Notes under the pieces: model-generated
Database searches by the model: none
What the model was told of the DNA's origin: nothing
Seen by the model: only the letters and a program-made list of their open reading frames with translations
Source: Oceanospirillum sp048264105
GTDB lineage: Bacteria > Pseudomonadota > Gammaproteobacteria > Pseudomonadales > Halomonadaceae
Length of the DNA: 64,000 nucleotides
Direction: 5' to 3'
Assembly: GCA_048264105.1 (NCBI GenBank)
Contig: JBLXDJ010000004.1
Coordinates: forward strand, 372,001-436,000
In this document: piece after piece, positions 60,283-64,000 of the stretch
Layout: each line of letters starts with the position of its first letter
How positions within the stretch are numbered: the stretch's first letter is position 1
Position numbers and translations under genes: made by a program

Positions 60283-61225
60283 AGAGAATCATCTTACTGG
60301 CTTTCAGCATCGCCTGTAGTCGCGGCCCGGCAATGCCATTGGCGGTGTAGGTGGCCAGCTGTTGGGCGTGTTCAAGGTTTGCATCGCTCATCTGTTGCCC
60401 CAGAGTTTGATAACGCTGTCTGGCGATCTCAGATTCGGAGCACACCGCTGCCACATAAGCCCACTGGTAGGCTTGCGTCAGATTATCCTGTGCGGCAAAC
60501 ATTATAGACAAACGGTATTGTGCCGCCGTCAGCCCTTTACTGGCGGCCATCAGATAAAACTTCATCGCCCGCTTCTCATCTGCAGTTGTGCCCAATCCCT
60601 GCTCAAGACAATACGCGAGATTCAGCATCGCAATGGGATCGTGCCATGCGCTGGCCTGTTCAAACAGCGCAAAGGCTTCCCGCTGGGATTTCTGCGGGTC
60701 TGCCGGATCGGTTAAGGCGGCATTGCTGCCTTCCCGCAGCAACATCACCCCCTGAGCGGTAATCGCATTAATAATGTTGCCCTGTTCTGCCCGCTTGAAC
60801 CATTCCAGCGCTTCGTCTGCATTTTCCTCTGTTCCCAGACCTGTCAGCGACAATATACCCAGCTGATAGGCCGATGCCGGTTCCTGCGTTTTTTGCCAGT
60901 GTTTCAGAAACCAGCGTCGTGCCGATCTTGCATTGGGGGAGGTAATGGTGAAGCCGATCTGGCTGAGCATATAGCGATACCAGATCTCGGCATCGCTCAG
61001 GTCCTGCCAGTCGCTGATCAGGCGTGAGGCATGGGGATGATGACATGCGCTGTCCGGATCCCAGCGACAAAACAGCCGCTCGTCATGGCGCAAGCCCTCA
61101 AAGCCGGAAAATACCTGTGGCGTGCGGTGGCGCTCGATCAGGGCTATCGCCAGCACCGTCACTGTGATCAGGGTGATAATAAACAGTGTGGGTGCGAGAT
61201 TTTCCGGGCTGAACAGTGATGACAT
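60269..61225 (-). CDS. Membrane-anchored Sel1-repeat protein
   Basis: 318 residues: one N-terminal membrane helix (about 12-30) and Sel1/TPR-like repeats over about 110-265 (AYQLGILSLTGLGTEENADEALEWFKRAEQG, LNLAYCLEQGLGTTADEKRAMKFYLMAASKG). Sel1 repeats bind partner proteins. Two cysteines flank DPDSACHHPH near residue 55. It follows the 280-residue membrane protein by 27 bases, so the two are cotranscribed; their joint role is unknown. Confidence 0.82.
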   Translation of the reverse strand: MSSLFSPENLAPTLFIITLITVTVLAIALIERHRTPQVFSGFEGLRHDERLFCRWDPDSACHHPHASRLISDWQDLSDAEIWYRYMLSQIGFTITSPNARSARRWFLKHWQKTQEPASAYQLGILSLTGLGTEENADEALEWFKRAEQGNIINAITAQGVMLLREGSNAALTDPADPQKSQREAFALFEQASAWHDPIAMLNLAYCLEQGLGTTADEKRAMKFYLMAASKGLTAAQYRLSIMFAAQDNLTQAYQWAYVAAVCSESEIARQRYQTLGQQMSDANLEHAQQLATYTANGIAGPRLQAMLKASKMILSFNP

Positions 61226-61252
61226 CGGGTGACTTATCCGTAATCTGAAGCG

Positions 61253-62095
61253 CTAACGCAGGGTAAAGTGGTCGAACAGGCCATGACGAATCTCCAGAAC
61301 GTTCTGTTTTCTATCGTCCTTATTCGTCTTTTCCGGATCTCTCAGATAGCTGTCCGGCAGCGGCATATCAGGGAAGGAGTACTCAAAGCCGTTCAGGATG
61401 AGTTCCAGCTGGCAGCTCCAGACGGGATCGCCCTTCACGCCATGTTTATTCACCGGTCGTTCTGACTTGCAGCCACTGAGGGTGTATTGCTCCGGGCTGA
61501 TCTGAGTGGTGGAAAAACCGATAGCGCCTTCCCAGTAGAGCAGTGCCATTACCAGTACCAGCGCCGGAGAGCTCCAGCGGGCGTGGGGCAGCAGCTTGTC
61601 TTTATAGCGGAAATAAATCCAGGGAAAGCCGATAAACAGCGGCAGGAACAGAAAGAAGAAACCGTTATCACCCATAATCAGCATCAGGCGGGTATCGCTC
61701 ATCACCACCGTGATGACAGGTGCCAGTATCATAGTGCTGAATAACAGGGTGAAGCCTAAACGGGTGATAGGGTTGCGGGCAAAAAAGGTAAGCAGCAGAA
61801 AGGTTGGCAGCAGATAGGCCGCCATCAGCCAGAGCGGAACGAATAATGGCGACATCACCACCAGTATTGAGGTATCCGATGGAATATCCAGCATCGGAAT
61901 ATTGATCACCACAATCCCTGCCAGATAACTGAAACCCAGCAGGGTCAGCGTCAGCCAACGAAAGCGCCACATCAGTCGAATGCTTGCCAGTAACGCCCTG
62001 TTAAAAGGGCGGGTGAGATAACAAAAAGGCGGCAGTAAACTCAGATCAGCGTTGATCATGGTTTGACCGGATTTCTGGTCTGCAAGGTTTTGCAT
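61253..62095 (-). CDS. Hypothetical multi-span membrane protein
   Basis: 280 residues. About five hydrophobic segments lie between residues 45 and 195; a soluble C-terminal part of about 80 residues follows (SGCKSERPVNKHGVKGDPVWSCQLELIL), with two cysteines that could form a disulfide. No family recognised. It lies directly upstream of the Sel1 gene on the same strand and 84 bases after rhlE. Confidence 0.75.
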   Translation of the reverse strand: MQNLADQKSGQTMINADLSLLPPFCYLTRPFNRALLASIRLMWRFRWLTLTLLGFSYLAGIVVINIPMLDIPSDTSILVVMSPLFVPLWLMAAYLLPTFLLLTFFARNPITRLGFTLLFSTMILAPVITVVMSDTRLMLIMGDNGFFFLFLPLFIGFPWIYFRYKDKLLPHARWSSPALVLVMALLYWEGAIGFSTTQISPEQYTLSGCKSERPVNKHGVKGDPVWSCQLELILNGFEYSFPDMPLPDSYLRDPEKTNKDDRKQNVLEIRHGLFDHFTLR

Positions 62096-62159
62096 ACAAC
62101 ATCCCTGTTGGCTGGCGCGTCTGATCTGTTCGTGGATGTGGCTGGGCTGGCCGCTCGCC

Positions 62160-62189
62160 TGGATTAGCCCGGCTTGGACTAGCCCCGTT
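62160..62189 (-). repeat. Tandem copy of the rhlE stop region
   Basis: Two adjoining 15-base units, 12 of 15 identical. On the minus strand AAACGGGGCTAG (Lys-Arg-Gly-stop) is followed 15 bases later by AAGCCGGGCTAA (Lys-Pro-Gly-stop) in the same frame. Confidence 0.85.
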
Positions 62190-63552
62190 TTGGCTTGGCG
62201 TTCTGCCAGATGCTGCTGGCAGCACTGGAGGCTTTATTCGCCGGTTGGCGACGTTCAGAGCTACCTGCAGCCGCGGGTTTCTTGCCGTAAGGGGATGCGT
62301 TACCGGCCTGTTCGCGGGCGGCGGCTTCACGCAGTTTGTCTTTTTTGCTCTTACGCTTGCCTTTAACCGGTGGCTGGCCTTTGGTCGGGATCACGGCCTC
62401 CGGTGGTGGCGTTGCGGTGCGCTCAAAGCCCGGAACCTGCTCGCGGGTCACATCCAGATTGTTACGCTTGGCGATCAGCTTAAAGTGAGCGTCGCTTTCG
62501 TGGTCGATAAAGCTGAACGCGGTACCCACTTCACCGGCACGGGCGGTACGGCCAATACGGTGAATGTAATCCGCCGGAGAGCGCGGCAGGTCGTAATTGA
62601 CGACAAAAGGCAGCAGAGGAATATCGATACCACGAGCCGCCAGATCGGTGGCGATCAGCACCTGAATCTCGCCTTTTTTAAAGGCGGCCAGTGCCTGCTG
62701 GCGCTCTTTCTGAGCCTTATCACCGTGCAGGGTTTCGGCGCTGAAACCGTATTTTTTCAGCTTGCCGGTGACGTTATCGGCAGTGCGCTTGCTGGCAACA
62801 AAGATCAGAAACTGAGCGCCGTTCATCTCGCCCAGCAGGTGACGCAGCAGGGCAGTGCGCTGTTCTTTATCCACTTCAATAGGGCGTTGAATCAGGGTAT
62901 CCGGCAGCTTGTTTTCCCGCTCGATCTCGATATTGACCGGATTAAACAGCAGGCGATTGATCAGAGCGTCCACTTCTTCCGGGAAGGTGGCAGAGAAGAG
63001 CAGATTCTGACGCTGTACCGGCAGTTTGCTCAGCACCTGCTGCAGCTCGTCCGCAAAGCCCAGATCCAGCATACGGTCGGCTTCATCCAGCACCAGATAC
63101 TGTACCTTATCCAGCGTGATGGCGTTTTTCTCCATCAGATCCAGCAGACGACCGGGGGTCGCCACCATCAGATCACAACCGCCTTTCATCGCCTGCATCT
63201 GGGTGTTAATAGACACACCACCGTACACGGCAAGGGATTTGATCCGGCGCGGGTAATAGGCGGTGTACGCCTTTACCGCTTCTTCTACCTGTACCGCCAG
63301 CTCACGGGTAGGCACCAGCACCAGCGTCGCTACCTGATTACTGCGTAGCCCCTCATGGTCCAGCAGCTTTTCCAGCAGCGGCAGAACAAACGCCGCCGTC
63401 TTACCGGAACCGGTTTCCGCCGCCGCCAGCAGATCACGACTTTCCAGCACCGCAGGAATCGCCTGCGCCTGAATAGCAGTTGGGGTGTCGTAACCCAGTT
63501 CATCTAACGCGCGTTGGAAAAAGCCCGACAGGCCAAGGGAGATAAAAGACAT
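62179..63552 (-). CDS. rhlE: DEAD-box RNA helicase RhlE
   Basis: ATP-dependent RNA helicase of 457 residues, acting on ribosome assembly or RNA turnover. Motifs in order: Q-motif FFQRALDELGYDTPTAIQ (about 12-29), Walker A AAETGSGKT (about 43-51), VLDEADRM (about 153-160), SATFP, and HRIGRTAR (about 330). The C-terminal 90 residues are basic and low in complexity (KGKRKSKKDK, KKPAAAGSSERRQP), typical of the RhlE branch for RNA binding. Ends in a duplicated stop region. Confidence 0.95.
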   Translation of the reverse strand: MSFISLGLSGFFQRALDELGYDTPTAIQAQAIPAVLESRDLLAAAETGSGKTAAFVLPLLEKLLDHEGLRSNQVATLVLVPTRELAVQVEEAVKAYTAYYPRRIKSLAVYGGVSINTQMQAMKGGCDLMVATPGRLLDLMEKNAITLDKVQYLVLDEADRMLDLGFADELQQVLSKLPVQRQNLLFSATFPEEVDALINRLLFNPVNIEIERENKLPDTLIQRPIEVDKEQRTALLRHLLGEMNGAQFLIFVASKRTADNVTGKLKKYGFSAETLHGDKAQKERQQALAAFKKGEIQVLIATDLAARGIDIPLLPFVVNYDLPRSPADYIHRIGRTARAGEVGTAFSFIDHESDAHFKLIAKRNNLDVTREQVPGFERTATPPPEAVIPTKGQPPVKGKRKSKKDKLREAAAREQAGNASPYGKKPAAAGSSERRQPANKASSAASSIWQNAKPKRG

Positions 63553-63715
63553 AGAGTGCAGAGTACCAGTGTGAGCCGAGAGAAATAAAAGGGGCGATTC
63601 TAGCAGGTTTTGGCACTGCGCGTGCGACTTTAGGTGCGGGTGGGTTTTGTCAGATTCTGATAAAGGATAAGCTGATATGATGAGTGATATTTAAAAAAAG
63701 TTTTGATCTTCTAGT

Positions 63716-63743
63716 TTGACAGGGTATGCAGCTAGCTTAGATC
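63716..63743 (+). promoter_or_regulatory. Candidate promoter of the AT-rich gene
   Basis: TTGACA (63716-63721), 16-base spacer, TAGATC (63738-63743). About 60 bases before the next start codon. Confidence 0.45.
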
Positions 63744-63802
63744 CTGAATTTTTTTATTTTTTGTACTATGTCTTGATTTTTGTTTTAAGGGAGTTGGTTA
63801 AG

Positions 63803-64000
63803 GTGGAGCCTGAAAAAGCTTTTGATGGAGTTATAAAAAATTCAACTTTATCTGTTTTTGATACCATAAATAAAAAAGCAGAAGCACTAGATGTTTTCAG
63901 TAAGTATGAAAATGCTAATCGGAGTTACGTAAAAGCTCAGGTTGAAAATGTACAAATACTCGGCATGTATGAACCTGTAAAGTTGGCTGATGTCTATTCT
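63803..64000 (+). CDS. N-terminal part of an AT-rich gene, possibly a NACHT/STAND-type protein (3' end outside window)
   Basis: GTG start with AAGGGAG 9 bases upstream (an in-frame TTG at 63794 is too close to it). The frame is open for 66 codons to the window edge. The residues begin MEPEKAFDGVIKNSTLSVFD and end QILGMYEPVKLADVYS. The ending resembles the stretch before the NACHT domain in bacterial STAND ATPases, many antiphage (LGM-PV-L-DIY pattern); this is recalled and rests on 15 residues. Codon use and AT-richness differ sharply from the rest of the window, suggesting transfer. Could equally be another island gene. Confidence 0.65.
   Translation, partial: MEPEKAFDGVIKNSTLSVFDTINKKAEALDVFSKYENANRSYVKAQVENVQILGMYEPVKLADVYS

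Noticed and set aside
62245..63348. Long plus-strand frame (367 codons) antisense to rhlE
   Set aside because: Shadow of rhlE with no recognisable protein features.
1..64000. CRISPR arrays, insertion sequences, prophage or integrase genes
   Set aside because: No spaced regular repeats, transposase or phage proteins were seen; the tandem repeats found are short and tied to gene ends.

Overview
The window looks like chromosome from a marine gammaproteobacterium, most likely of the Oceanospirillales (the Amphritea / Neptuniibacter / Marinobacterium kind). This rests on family resemblance and gene order, not on a database search: tusDCBE beside yccA and tRNA-Ser, arsC-like/wrbA/DUF2069 divergent from yihY, a lone Hda, NnrS, SulP, and several GGDEF and MCP proteins. 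Coding density is high and base composition even until about 63.65 kb, where the DNA turns AT-rich.

Layout. 0-2.8 kb: the 3' part of a HAMP-MFS fusion and a substrate-binding protein. 2.9-4.8 kb: a eukaryote-like HisA and an AroF-type DAHP synthase. 5-7.3 kb: the sulfur-relay operon tusDCBE and yccA. 7.36-7.83 kb: two identical tRNA-Ser(UGA) genes, each with its own promoter and terminator. 8-10 kb: a small membrane protein, hda and a degenerate GGDEF protein. 10.3-12.9 kb: amino-acid transporter and leucine-type dehydrogenase. 13.4-19.6 kb: CHASE-GGDEF, the arsC-like/wrbA/DUF2069 group, yihY, acylphosphatase and NnrS with an FNR/DNR-type box. 19.6-23.1 kb: MocR regulator, EamA exporter and pirin. 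23.6-28.6 kb: Aer-like receptor, hybrid kinase and FIST protein. 28.8-37.4 kb: proS, SulP transporter, an envelope protein, a pentapeptide/K+ channel fusion and small housekeeping genes. 37.9-47.3 kb: a peptide uptake and breakdown module (ABC transporter, M14 carboxypeptidase, LysR regulator, prolidase) behind a consensus CRP site. 47.4-50.2 kb: HupE-like and envelope proteins. 50.4-52.9 kb: a second EamA/MocR pair. 53-55.5 kb: ridA, moeA, moaB. 55.7-63.6 kb: DUF2339 giant, PAS-GGDEF, Sel1 protein and rhlE. At 63.8 kb an AT-rich gene begins and runs off the end.

How the genes work together. The peptide module imports, trims and splits peptides. Signalling is the other theme: two intact and one degenerate GGDEF proteins, an Aer-like receptor, a FIST/hybrid-kinase pair resembling NosP/NahK, and NnrS point to redox, nitric oxide and c-di-GMP sensing. 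TusBCDE is the relay for tRNA 2-thiouridine.

Most unusual structure. At many genes the last codons plus the stop codon are repeated just downstream, giving an echoed C-terminus and a second stop. The clearest cases are the EamA gene at 50.39 kb, the envelope gene at 33.27 kb, HIT at 36.14 kb, moaB at 54.93 kb, rhlE at 62.18 kb and the Sel1 gene at 60.27 kb. No CRISPR array, insertion sequence or rRNA was seen. All coordinates and motifs were read by eye.
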